From assembly GCA_001566965.1 (NCBI GenBank), contig LSNW01000030.1, forward strand, positions 62,001 through 126,000: 64,000 bases of DNA, given 5' to 3'. How positions within the stretch are numbered: the stretch's first letter is position 1; the number at the start of each line of letters is the position of its first letter. The notes under the pieces are model-generated. The model was not told the origin of the DNA, made no database searches, and worked only from the letters and a program-made list of their open reading frames with translations. This DNA is from Methylothermaceae bacteria B42. GTDB taxonomy: Bacteria > Pseudomonadota > Gammaproteobacteria > Methylococcales > Methylothermaceae. The position numbers and the translations under genes were made by a program. Below, piece after piece: positions 17,801-25,561 of the stretch.

Positions 17801-19141
17801 AAACCGCTGCTTGATGGCGCTAACATCTTCCTTCAAACGGCGCTGCATCAACTGGTCCCGCTCGGCTTTCAAGGTCCAGGGCATAAACGCCAGCCGAAGA
17901 ATCAAGACCACCACAGCAATGCCGGCCACAAGACTGCCCAGGGATGCCCGCAGCTTTAACAGTCCCGCCTCCAATGGCCCGGCGACCCAATCCAGCAAGG
18001 ACCGGCCTTGCCTGGCCTTTATCCATTGAGCCACATGAGCCTTGGCGGCCTTGGGAAGAAAAAATTCGTGGGGCAAGCTGTAGCGCCCGAGAAATTCATA
18101 ACCCAGGCGGCTAAGCCGTATCCCAAGTATCTGGGCATAGAAACAACTACGTTTATCGTAGCAAGGAGCGATAATGGGGCGGTTTTTGGGCAATGCCTTG
18201 AGCTTGGCTTCCAATTCCCCGGACGGCAACATGCGGATAGGTAAATTTACCGCGCCAGGCAGATGCCCCCGCTCAAAATCCCCCGGATAGCGGACATCCA
18301 CAAACAAGGCATTATTGTCAGTAATCTGGTGGATAACTTCATCGGTCTTTAATAAAACCGTTTTGTTTGGGAAATCAGGCAAGTCCCTCAACTCCTTGGG
18401 AGAACGGCCATTGGCCATTGCTAGGGGACGGTTTTCGGCAATCCATTTTTCATAACCGCCCACCACGAAATTGCATGCATAACCCTGCCGGTTGAATTCC
18501 TCGCATAACTCGGAACTGCGGTTGCCGGAAAAACACATCAGGACGGTTCGGGCGCCGGGCTTGAGAAGCTTCTCGGGATGCCGGCGCAAGTCGGGATATC
18601 GGATATGCCAGCTCCCAGCGATACGGCCCTTCTCCACTTCCTCCGGCTCACGGATGTCGATTAAATTCAGGGGCCGGCCAGTATTGAGCCAGCGGGCCAA
18701 CTGCTGGGTGGAAACACCCAGGGGATGCTGTAATTGTTGACTGAACGACAATGTCTTGAGAGAGACATCACCCACCTGCTTGCCTTCTTCCACCGAACCG
18801 CGGATCAAATTAAGCCGCAGCCTTCGGTTTTCCTCATCCACTTGGCGAGTGTACTGGAAAATATTCAAGCTTACCGATACCAGTAATCCTATCCATGCGC
18901 CCCTGAATACCCATCGCCAAGATTGGCGCCGCTCGGTGCGGTAACCTGGTTTATTGCCGGCTGAATAGGCAACCCCTCCCACCATCACCGACAGCACCCC
19001 CAGCAATTGCGCGGCGCTGGCGGAAAAATTGATGAGTAAATCCGGCGATGGGATTGCCCACGCCGGAACAGAAAGCAATCCTAAAAATAAAACCGTGGCA
19101 CAACGATGCCCTACCCAAAAGGCACGTGGAAATAATGGCAT
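14870..19141 (-). CDS. giant fusion: two rhodanese domains, YidC/Oxa1-like membrane domain, PEP-synthase-type ATP-grasp, phosphohistidine domain and PilZ
   Basis: A 1423-residue protein. In order: signal peptide 1-29; membrane helices about 36-58 and 79-96; rhodanese with C203 (MCFSGNRS) about 145-237; second rhodanese with C327 (APCYDKR) about 266-365; YidC/Oxa1-like multi-helix domain about 383-585 (AFMPWTLKAERDQLMQRR); PPDK/PEP-synthase ATP-grasp about 606-842 (VRSSGVNEDGAQQSYAGVFE, PQDIEWAYAQGKFYLLQARD); an unassigned helical region; PEP-utiliser swivel domain about 1228-1325 with H1288 (GGWLSHAAIVARE); PilZ about 1330-1410 (RRRER, D1358LSRSG). The TIM barrel that uses PEP or pyruvate is absent. 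The start at 19141 has a GGGGGGA ribosome site and gives the signal peptide; the frame continues upstream without such support. The substrate is unknown. PilZ implies control by c-di-GMP. Confidence 0.85.
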   Translation of the reverse strand: MPLFPRAFWVGHRCATVLFLGLLSVPAWAIPSPDLLINFSASAAQLLGVLSVMVGGVAYSAGNKPGYRTERRQSWRWVFRGAWIGLLVSVSLNIFQYTRQVDEENRRLRLNLIRGSVEEGKQVGDVSLKTLSFSQQLQHPLGVSTQQLARWLNTGRPLNLIDIREPEEVEKGRIAGSWHIRYPDLRRHPEKLLKPGARTVLMCFSGNRSSELCEEFNRQGYACNFVVGGYEKWIAENRPLAMANGRSPKELRDLPDFPNKTVLLKTDEVIHQITDNNALFVDVRYPGDFERGHLPGAVNLPIRMLPSGELEAKLKALPKNRPIIAPCYDKRSCFYAQILGIRLSRLGYEFLGRYSLPHEFFLPKAAKAHVAQWIKARQGRSLLDWVAGPLEAGLLKLRASLGSLVAGIAVVVLILRLAFMPWTLKAERDQLMQRRLKEDVSAIKQRFKDDEPQANRSILKLYRRHGLTPGRNMAVSLAQIIIFLVLFQVVQRVAEQRPEAFLWIQDLGQPDPTRILPAAVGVALFGYLMATASKRNGRWTILYGVFAAAIGALAWHLNAAVNGYLLFTIVLISLHGFMARWRFRREREPEKTPPSAFPEPAGQDPGIVPLSKAHFYRGSGNKAIRLGQMMSAGLPVPDGFVLTDTLLGTLEKGKPWPQTMLSKMRHLYRRLWCEQVAVRSSGVNEDGAQQSYAGVFESKLGVKWDDLQSAIGEIRGSFTSGRAGAYAGNQEEPGGIVVQKMVPAEYAGVLFTEHPTTTGCMLVEMITGVGEALVSGAATPKGFRFGRLSGQLWEDQSPPIDLKPLLALGRRVEALYGRPQDIEWAYAQGKFYLLQARDITVSIADRDSVEAERRRILDMISVAGGGDPVLIQNELSELLPRPTPLSLSLMERLWAPGGSTDMACRILGIPYDVDEDSPPMLVTCFGALYINQEESRRRSGKGPGAATAFRLSRGAQWIERDFREHFLPRFRHQMRLHEALDLGVFSRDELLTLLREWTEAFVTETYVQAEVINVAADFYWKTASRQLTREGLAPACYLVADATTVVQQAMEMLPEIREGKRNLEDFLGLFGHRAPNDYELSQPRYREDASMVEALLGRAGRHSSASSPPLPAGKVLRMTVDRARRFQVLKEEAKHDCLRQLANLRLLLVEIGQRFGLGDEIFYLSLSEVLKLKHRQIAENALGLAAERIIQAQQWHSMSLPAKLSVRKIETLGLDIQLTKESTSELSGIRVAGEGDIVGPVQVIRNPGDIDTFREGHILVARFTDPTWTPLFARAKGLITEVGGWLSHAAIVAREYNLTAIVGAEGSTRLLNDGEVVHLSGDGRIKKISDRRRERRVPTGLPLRVIQGGKVLQAKLSDLSRSGARIQGVAGLHPGETLDMGLDILGKTVSAEVVRKTDQGELGLRFLQPLPELPLEALSRQAA

Positions 19142-19330
19142 TCTCCCCCCTTCTGCAAACAGCAAGCACACAACCCACGACGTCTCCGCGCCATGCGTCC
19201 TGCTTGTTCTGAATATTGTTACAATTGAATGACAACCCTCAAGAAAACAAGCGTAGACCAAACCGGGCAACATTCAAGGAAAGAATTATTTGTTTTCAGG
19301 TAGGACATAACAGACAGCAGGTTAATTGGC

Positions 19331-20305
19331 ATGAATGTTAAGTGGCATGATTTTCTTGAACAGCGTATTACAGTCGCTACCCTGGATTTGGACGAGCCTT
19401 TAAGCGTTCTATCCCCTCTACCCACTTCGGGCATCATTGAAGTGCAAGGTAAAGATGCGGCAACCTTTTTGCAGGGGCAGGCGACCTGCGATGTACAGGG
19501 CTTGGGAGTCGAGGATAGCTGCCTGGGTGCTTTTTGTAATGTGCAGGGCAGGGTTATCAGTACCTTCAGGATATGGCACTGGGAGGAAGGATTCCGGCTT
19601 CTCCTGCCACAAGATTTGTTGCCAGTCATTTTAAAAAGACTGCAAATGTATGTGCTGCGGGCGGAGGTTCGATTACAAGCCAATCCTGACTTATGTTTGT
19701 TTGGCTTTTTAACTACCGCCCTGCCGTCCTTTCTGAATTTGCCTGCTCGCGCCAACCAAATTTGTCATAGCGATGAATTGTCATTCATACAATTGCCTTT
19801 TTCCGAATACCGTTTTCTGGCAATAGGCTCTTATGAGGCCGCTAAAGCTTGTTGGTCGAATTTAGTGGATCAGGGCCAGTTTAGTCAGCAGCCGAGCAGC
19901 TTCTGGCAATTGCAGGATATTCGCTGCGGCCTGCCGACCATCACGGCTGAAACCTCGGAAGCATTTCTCCCGCAAATGTTGAATCTGGATCTGCTTGGCG
20001 GGATCAGTTTTGAAAAGGGGTGTTATACCGGCCAGGAAGTGATTGCGCGGACGCACTATCGAGGCACAGTCAAACGCAGGCTTTACCGGGCCCAAATAGA
20101 CACCACGGAGACAGTCAACCCTGGAGAGATTTTGGCACAGGGGGAAGACACGGTTGGTCATATAGTGAATGCTGCGCCGGTGACGAAAAATATATGGGAA
20201 TGCTTGGCTGTCGTGTTGTGTGACCGGGTTCAAAAAATTCCCACCTTCTTACACAAACCTGAAGGCCCACCTTTGCAGTGGCTGGAACTAGCCTATACTT
20301 CCTAA
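19331..20305 (+). CDS. ygfZ: YgfZ, folate-binding Fe-S maturation / tRNA-modification factor
   Basis: A 324-residue GcvT-like protein. The signature KGCYTGQEVIARTHYRG, including the conserved cysteine, lies near residue 230, and the N-terminal half contains VQGKDAATFLQGQATCDV. YgfZ uses folate and supports maturation of certain Fe-S enzymes such as MiaB. It is a single gene starting close to the divergent large fusion gene, with about 190 bases between the starts. An HDOD gene begins 29 bases downstream and may be cotranscribed. Confidence 0.93.
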   Translation: MNVKWHDFLEQRITVATLDLDEPLSVLSPLPTSGIIEVQGKDAATFLQGQATCDVQGLGVEDSCLGAFCNVQGRVISTFRIWHWEEGFRLLLPQDLLPVILKRLQMYVLRAEVRLQANPDLCLFGFLTTALPSFLNLPARANQICHSDELSFIQLPFSEYRFLAIGSYEAAKACWSNLVDQGQFSQQPSSFWQLQDIRCGLPTITAETSEAFLPQMLNLDLLGGISFEKGCYTGQEVIARTHYRGTVKRRLYRAQIDTTETVNPGEILAQGEDTVGHIVNAAPVTKNIWECLAVVLCDRVQKIPTFLHKPEGPPLQWLELAYTS

Positions 20306-20334
20306 ATGTAATGTCACAGCCAGGAAAGTTCACC

Positions 20335-21165
20335 ATGCAATTCAACAGCGATCAGGAATTTCTTGCCTTTCTTCTTGATGAAATTGAAAACGACCGCATC
20401 ACCCTGCCCTCCCTGCCCGAAGTGGCGCTTGAAGTCAAAGAAGCCCTAGATAAAGGAAATGTCACCGCCTCCAAACTGGCCGATATCATTGCCAAGGATA
20501 CCGCTTTGTCGGCAAAGCTTTTACAAGTCGCGAACAGTCCCATGTACCGGGCCAGGGCGGAAATCACCAATATCCAAATGGCCGTCATGCGCATGGGCTA
20601 TGACACCGTTCGCACTTTGATGTTGAGCCTGGCGATGAAACAGGTTTTCCAACCCACTTCACCTTTGTTGAGCCAATATCTTCAGGAAATCTGGCAAACG
20701 AGTGTCAATGTGTCCGCCATCAGCCGGGCTCTGTCGGCCCTGGCACCAAATCTGGATTCCGAACAAGCCATGCTGGCGGGGCTGATCCACCAGATCGGCA
20801 AGCTGCCCATCTTGACACTGGCGGAGCAAATGCCGGAACTGGCGAACGATAAAGCTACGTTAGGGCCCCTGCTAGAGTCGCTGCACCCGCAAATCGGCGG
20901 CGTTATCATGAAACACTGGCGCTTCCCAGAAGCCCTGTATAAAGTGGCTACCGAATATTGCCAGTGGCAACGTCAAACGGACAACAGCGAAGCCGATTAC
21001 GTCGATTTGGTCCAAGTCGCCTATTTTGAAAATCTCACCAGCAATGGACAAGAACCGCCCGTGGATCCCGCTCAGGTAACGGCTTTTGGACGACTGGGGC
21101 TGGAACCTGAAATTGAATCCATTGAAATGGAAGGTATCGAGGAAACCAAAGCCCTGTTTAATTAA
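20335..21165 (+). CDS. HDOD-domain signalling protein
   Basis: A 276-residue protein whose main part is an HDOD domain: ITLPSLPEVALEVKEAL, IIAKDTALSAKLLQVANSP, MLAGLIHQIGKLPI and LHPQIGGVIMKHW. HDOD proteins are regulatory relatives of HD phosphohydrolases that generally lack metal-dependent catalysis. The ATG at 20335 has an AGGAAAG ribosome site 6 bases upstream; an upstream in-frame start at 20278 would overlap ygfZ. A structured repeat and a strong terminator follow. The target is unknown. Confidence 0.85.
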   Translation: MQFNSDQEFLAFLLDEIENDRITLPSLPEVALEVKEALDKGNVTASKLADIIAKDTALSAKLLQVANSPMYRARAEITNIQMAVMRMGYDTVRTLMLSLAMKQVFQPTSPLLSQYLQEIWQTSVNVSAISRALSALAPNLDSEQAMLAGLIHQIGKLPILTLAEQMPELANDKATLGPLLESLHPQIGGVIMKHWRFPEALYKVATEYCQWQRQTDNSEADYVDLVQVAYFENLTSNGQEPPVDPAQVTAFGRLGLEPEIESIEMEGIEETKALFN

Positions 21166-21181
21166 CCACTCAGCATTCCCC

Positions 21182-21315
21182 CTCGTAGAGGGTGCCGTAA
21201 AAGCCCATCCATAGGCTTTTCCGACTCCTCCATTTTCAATGGCTTTTGTCCATCGAAAATGGCGATGCGTCCCTGCATCACAGAGGCTGTCGCCTTGTGA
21301 GACACCCTCTCGTAG
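21182..21315. repeat. MITE-like palindromic element
   Basis: A segment of about 120 bases bounded by AGGGTG (from 21189) and CACCCT (to 21308). It is flanked on both sides by the 7-base direct repeat CTCGTAG (21182-21188 and 21309-21315), like a target-site duplication. Inside are nested dyads: AAAAGCC with GGCTTTT, CCATTTTC with GAAAATGG, and GGCGAT with an outer GTCGCC. It lies between the HDOD stop and that gene's terminator and has no coding potential. Confidence 0.5.
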
Positions 21316-21316
21316 C

Positions 21317-21352
21317 AAAGAGCAAGGCCGGCTTCACCGGTCTTGCTCTTTT
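21317..21352 (+). terminator. strong hairpin terminator after the HDOD gene
   Basis: AAAGAGCAAG at 21317-21326 pairs with CTTGCTCTTT at 21342-21351, with an inner CCGG/CCGG pair and a 5-base loop, then T residues. It closes the ygfZ-HDOD unit ahead of ctaA. Confidence 0.8.
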
Positions 21353-21426
21353 ATTGGAACAGGAGTTGTTCCTACGGAAGTCAGCCGGTATAGTTAAGCA
21401 ACTACTGACTTTACTTACTTAAAGAC

Positions 21427-22437
21427 ATGAACCAAAAGGCGCTCAGACGCTTCCGTATCATTGGCATCAGCACCATTACCGCCGTTTATTTGCTGATTTT
21501 AATCGGCGCTATTGTGCGGGCTTCCGGGGCAGGCATGGGATGCCCTGACTGGCCCACTTGCTTCGGCCACTGGATACCCCCTACCCAAGAATCTCAACTT
21601 CCCCCCAATTATCATGAAATCTACGCCGATCTTGGTTACGCCAACACCAACTTTAACCCTGTCAAAACCTGGACGGAATATTTCAACCGTTTGGCAGGCG
21701 TAACCATTGGCATTTTGATGATTCTTACCACCGTTTTCGCTTTTCCATTTTTAAAAGGGGGGGATAAAGGAATATTTTATTTGAGTTTGACTGCGCTGTT
21801 ACTGGTGATTTTTCAGGGATGGCTAGGCGCGGTAGTTGTCAGCACCAACTTGCACCCATTGATGATCACTGCCCATATGTTACTGGCCTTAACCATTGTC
21901 GCCCTGTTAATTTATGCCGTGGCCAGGTCACAACGGGATTACTTCGTCAAACTTAATTCCCATGCGCTGAATCGAACTGTCTATGTGGGATTATGGCTAA
22001 TATTGGGCATGACATTAATACAAATCATCCTAGGCGCCCAGGTAAGGGAAGCCGTGGACATGATTGCTAAGGCCCACGAATATCAGAACCGTTATCTGTG
22101 GCGGCAAGAGTTGCCCTGGGTATTTTATGTCCACAGGGCCTTTGCTTTTATTGTATTAACCGCTAACTTCTGGCTGATTTGGCAGTTTCTTAGGACGCTG
22201 CCGGAAAATCACCTATTATTCCGCTTAAGTATCGTTTTAGGGATACTGGTTGTATTAGCTGTGGGAGCAGGGATCAGTTTAGAACGCCTGGGGATCCCCC
22301 CTTTTATTCAGCCAATTCATTTACTGTTGGCGAATTTGATTTTTGGTGCTCAATTTTTCCTGCTAGTTGCCTTTCGCTATTGCCGCATCACAGAACCGGA
22401 AACATCCTCAAGCGAAGAAATCTCTGCTCATTTATAA
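21427..22437 (+). CDS. ctaA: heme A synthase CtaA/COX15
   Basis: A 336-residue membrane protein with eight predicted helices. Motifs include GAIVRASGAGMGCPDWP with the paired cysteine region continuing TCFGHW, EYFNRLAG, and conserved histidines in NLHPLMITAHMLLAL and VHRAFAF. It oxidises the heme O methyl group to give heme A for an aa3-type cytochrome oxidase. Its 3' end overlaps the convergent SPOR gene by 10 bases. No cox structural gene is nearby. Confidence 0.92.
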   Translation: MNQKALRRFRIIGISTITAVYLLILIGAIVRASGAGMGCPDWPTCFGHWIPPTQESQLPPNYHEIYADLGYANTNFNPVKTWTEYFNRLAGVTIGILMILTTVFAFPFLKGGDKGIFYLSLTALLLVIFQGWLGAVVVSTNLHPLMITAHMLLALTIVALLIYAVARSQRDYFVKLNSHALNRTVYVGLWLILGMTLIQIILGAQVREAVDMIAKAHEYQNRYLWRQELPWVFYVHRAFAFIVLTANFWLIWQFLRTLPENHLLFRLSIVLGILVVLAVGAGISLERLGIPPFIQPIHLLLANLIFGAQFFLLVAFRYCRITEPETSSSEEISAHL

Positions 22438-23195
22438 GAGCAACTTTCTGAAATTATCTTGAGTCCTGGGAACTTCTGTTTCAGCTCCTTTTCAAGGCGC
22501 ATGGGAATGCTGCGGTCCACATGAATCCAATGTAATATCCGGTAGCGCTTCATTGGCATCACTTTCACTTCAATCCCTTTTTTCCGCAACCGCCTGGCAG
22601 CAATTTCCGCCCTTTTTCTTGTATCGAAAACGCCCAACGAAATAGCGCCCTTCCAGGGACCTGTTTCAAACAACCATAAATCCCGTAAACCTTTGTCCTG
22701 CAGTTCTGCCAAAGCAAGCCGGGACGATTCGATAGAATCTTTGGGGGGATACATTAGCCAATAACCTCTGGTCTCAATCACGCTCTTGGTTTTAACTTTG
22801 GCGTTGAGACCAGCACTTTTTAGTTGCTCCCCCACCCGATGCGCGGTAACCAAACCCTGGAAAGGACCAATACGATAGCAACCACCCAAAATCACTTTGG
22901 GTTTCTTTTGAGGAGACTGCTTGTTCTTGAGTTGCTTTTGAGCTTCTTTGCGAGGTTTGGTTACGGTTTTCGGGCTAGCGGAAGCTTTTTTTTTTGTTGG
23001 TTTCTTTTTTTCTTCCCTAGCCGTTGCCGGCGCCGGCGCTTCAGAAAGCTCCTCTATCAATACCAGACGTTCAACTGGCCTACCCGCATCCCCCACCACG
23101 CGGACCGATTCAGGCGAGCTAACAAAAAGCTCACGCAAAAAAACGACGCTATTAAGTATTAAAAGCACTAAAAAAACTTTATTGGTTAAATTCAT
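22428..23195 (-). CDS. membrane-anchored SPOR-domain protein
   Basis: A 255-residue protein: one N-terminal helix (about residues 5-20), a Lys/Ala/Pro-rich linker (EEKKKPTKKKASASPK) and a C-terminal region with two SPOR-like units, IGPFQGLVTAHRVGEQLKS and ISLGVFDTRKRAEIAARRL. SPOR domains bind denuded peptidoglycan glycan strands at division sites. The ATG at 23195 overlaps the end of coaX (ATGA), which gives the start. It is the last gene of the birA-coaX unit, an arrangement common in gammaproteobacteria. Confidence 0.8.
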   Translation of the reverse strand: MNLTNKVFLVLLILNSVVFLRELFVSSPESVRVVGDAGRPVERLVLIEELSEAPAPATAREEKKKPTKKKASASPKTVTKPRKEAQKQLKNKQSPQKKPKVILGGCYRIGPFQGLVTAHRVGEQLKSAGLNAKVKTKSVIETRGYWLMYPPKDSIESSRLALAELQDKGLRDLWLFETGPWKGAISLGVFDTRKRAEIAARRLRKKGIEVKVMPMKRYRILHWIHVDRSIPMRLEKELKQKFPGLKIISESCSYK

Positions 23196-23923
23196 TGTTC
23201 TCGACCGACTATAACCATTCCTTTCCAAACGAGATCCGGTACCCATTGGCAAGGAAAGCTCAGCTCTTGATTTATTTTGGCCGCATCGCCCCCCGTGATG
23301 ATCCAATGCAGCTTGGGTAATTGTCTGTGCATTCTTTCCAAGAATCCAACAAGCGCATGAAAAGCACCGGCTTGTACAGCCGCTCCGGTATTATCCGCCA
23401 GTATTTCACCGGATTTGTATTCTTTCATTATAGTTTGAATACCGGGGGCTCGCTCCAATAATGCCTGCCCCATCAGGCTTAACCCGGGACAAATCACCCC
23501 CCCACGATGCTGGCCGTTGGATTCTAGCACGTCCAAAGTCAAGGCTGTACCACAATCCACAATACACGCCGGCAAGGCGCAGTGATGCCGAGCAGCGATC
23601 AAGGCGAGCCATCGATCCACGCCCAGGGTTTCCGGTTGCCGGTAGCCGTTCATTACACCGTAACCTTGCGCTTGGGTTTGAATGATTTCTGGTGAAATAT
23701 GCCAGGTTCGCTCAGCCCACGCACATATTTGGCGGGTGACTGATTCATTGGCAACACTGGCTATCAAGATCCGGCTGGGTCTAGAAATGTTGACCCAGCA
23801 TTGCGCCAATTCAGCCTGTGATAAGCCTTCCGAGACTCGTAATGCGGATTCCTCTCTAAGACGTCCATCCTGCCATTGCACCCATTTAAACCGGGTGTTA
23901 CCACAGTCCACCAGCAAATCCAT
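23192..23923 (-). CDS. coaX: type III pantothenate kinase CoaX
   Basis: A 243-residue ASKHA-fold kinase: MDLLVDCGNTRFKW at the N terminus (phosphate loop), GVDRWLALIAA, IVDCGTALTLDVL and HRGGVICPGL. It catalyses the first step of coenzyme A synthesis and is of the type III class. Its ATG at 23923 shares one base with the birA stop (TGATG), and it overlaps the SPOR gene by 4 bases, so the three genes are translationally coupled. Confidence 0.94.
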   Translation of the reverse strand: MDLLVDCGNTRFKWVQWQDGRLREESALRVSEGLSQAELAQCWVNISRPSRILIASVANESVTRQICAWAERTWHISPEIIQTQAQGYGVMNGYRQPETLGVDRWLALIAARHHCALPACIVDCGTALTLDVLESNGQHRGGVICPGLSLMGQALLERAPGIQTIMKEYKSGEILADNTGAAVQAGAFHALVGFLERMHRQLPKLHWIITGGDAAKINQELSFPCQWVPDLVWKGMVIVGREQ

Positions 23924-24915
23924 CACGAACCCTTTAGGCGCAGCTTAATATCCCCAGCTGCGAGTAAGCACCGCCTGCCGTCAGGCAATTTCAGCTTTAA
24001 TTGACCATTGTCGGCGATATCTTCGGCAATGGCATCAAACTGATAACCGCCTTGCTGAACAATGACTTCCTTTCCAAGAACGCAGTTCCACCGCCGCCAG
24101 TCTTCCAGCCAAAACCTAAGCCCTTTCGATTCGTATTCCCCGAAAAGCCGCATCAACTGGCAAATCAATGCTGCAATAATTTGGTTTCTGGAAGGCTTTG
24201 CGTCAGGAAGAAGCGCTTTCGCGTCAATCCAGGGCTGATCAATTTTAGAAGATGCCCCGCTGGGCATGTCCAGATTCAATCCTATTCCCGCCACCACCAT
24301 GCATTGGCCTTGACTCTCCACTCTCGCTTCCACAAGGATGCCGCCCAGTTTCCTGGCCTGGTATAAAATATCATTGGGCCACTTTAGATTGAGCTGGGGA
24401 AAACCCTGCTGCAGTAAAGCGCGAACAACGGCCACCCCAACTGCCAAACTAAGTCCGCCGACGCGTTCCGCGCTGGTAAATCGCCATAACATGGAAAGAT
24501 AGACATTGACCCCATAGGGAGAGATCCAACGGCGCCCCAGCCGCCCCTTTCCAGCTGTTTGCATTTCCGCCAAACAAACGCAACCTGTGGGTTTGTCTTG
24601 AGCGGTTTCCATCAGATAAGCATTGGTGGAAGGCAGGCTGGAAAATATTTCAAGGGGAATTTGGGCTTGGGGACAGGCTGCCTGAAGGTGGGATTCTATC
24701 AGCGATTTATCCAGTAATTCGAGCGGCTTTACCATGCGATAGCCTCTGCCGCTCACCGCCGCCACCTCCAATCCCGAAGATTTAAGTTTTTGAATCCGCT
24801 TCCAGACAGCGGTTCGGCTGATACCTAGATTTTCTGCTAATTGCTGTCCCGAATGGAATTTGCCATCGGACAACTGCCTGATTAACTGGATTGTCGTCTC
24901 GGAAATGGTAGGCAA
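23923..24915 (-). CDS. birA: bifunctional biotin-protein ligase / biotin operon repressor BirA
   Basis: A 330-residue protein. An N-terminal winged helix (SGQQLAENLGISRTAVWKRI) is followed by the ligase: SSLPSTNAYL, GKGRLGRRW (biotinyl-AMP loop) and LKWPNDILY with KLGGILVE. The C-terminal SH3-like domain ends GRRCLLAAGDIKLR. It attaches biotin to carboxylases such as the acetyl-CoA carboxylase whose accD lies at 31888-32853. The DNA-binding domain implies repression of biotin genes; none is in the window. Confidence 0.94.
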   Translation of the reverse strand: MPTISETTIQLIRQLSDGKFHSGQQLAENLGISRTAVWKRIQKLKSSGLEVAAVSGRGYRMVKPLELLDKSLIESHLQAACPQAQIPLEIFSSLPSTNAYLMETAQDKPTGCVCLAEMQTAGKGRLGRRWISPYGVNVYLSMLWRFTSAERVGGLSLAVGVAVVRALLQQGFPQLNLKWPNDILYQARKLGGILVEARVESQGQCMVVAGIGLNLDMPSGASSKIDQPWIDAKALLPDAKPSRNQIIAALICQLMRLFGEYESKGLRFWLEDWRRWNCVLGKEVIVQQGGYQFDAIAEDIADNGQLKLKLPDGRRCLLAAGDIKLRLKGS

Positions 24916-24964
24916 AATGTGTCAATCTTTTCATCTAAAGAGGAAGCATTATAGCAATTTGACC

Positions 24965-25555
24965 TTACTTGGTATTTTGCTTCTGCTCTCTCAAGTCAGC
25001 CATTTGCCGCTGAACCACATGCCGAATCAAAAACTCCTGGTCACTTTCTTGAATCTCGGTAAAATCCACCCCGACCCGGTAATCACCGCCTTCCTTTTGC
25101 TGGCAATATACCACCCTGCCATAAACAACAATACCCGCCAGGGCAGGCGGGACGACCAGTTTCAATTCAAGGCTGTCGCCTTCCTGCAAAAGTTCTTGAG
25201 TATCAAAAGCAATCCCCGTGGCGCTCAAATTGACATGGCAGGTCGGTTGATCCACAAATTCCGATTGGCTCATCACCAAGGCACGGGCGATAAGATCCAG
25301 CTTCTTCTCCAGGGTTTCAAGATAATCCGCCACATCCGGGCTGCTCCGTTGAATCCGGTGTAGCTGGGATTTGGATTGCTGGGCCAGATAATCCAAATTT
25401 GCCGTCAAGGAAAATGTATCGGCAAGCCGTTTCCTGGCTTCGTCCGATTCCATGGCTTCACCGCTAGCCATTGGACGGTAGGCTAACACGATTTCATCCT
25501 CGACTCTAAAATAACGGCGACGCTCATTCACGGGATTGGAAGAACTTTCAGTCAT
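24965..25555 (-). CDS. PilZ-domain protein next to flagellar stator genes
   Basis: A 196-residue protein. RRRYFRVEDEI near the N terminus holds an RxxxR-type c-di-GMP motif, and NLSATGIAF about two thirds along is the NxSxxG motif, separated by a long helical insert that resembles the N-terminal arrangement of YcgR-like proteins. It lies 6 bases downstream of the motB-type gene on the same strand. The likely role is adjusting motility or stator behaviour in response to c-di-GMP; this is inference from motif and context. Confidence 0.78.
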   Translation of the reverse strand: MTESSSNPVNERRRYFRVEDEIVLAYRPMASGEAMESDEARKRLADTFSLTANLDYLAQQSKSQLHRIQRSSPDVADYLETLEKKLDLIARALVMSQSEFVDQPTCHVNLSATGIAFDTQELLQEGDSLELKLVVPPALAGIVVYGRVVYCQQKEGGDYRVGVDFTEIQESDQEFLIRHVVQRQMADLREQKQNTK

Positions 25556-25561
25556 TCAATA

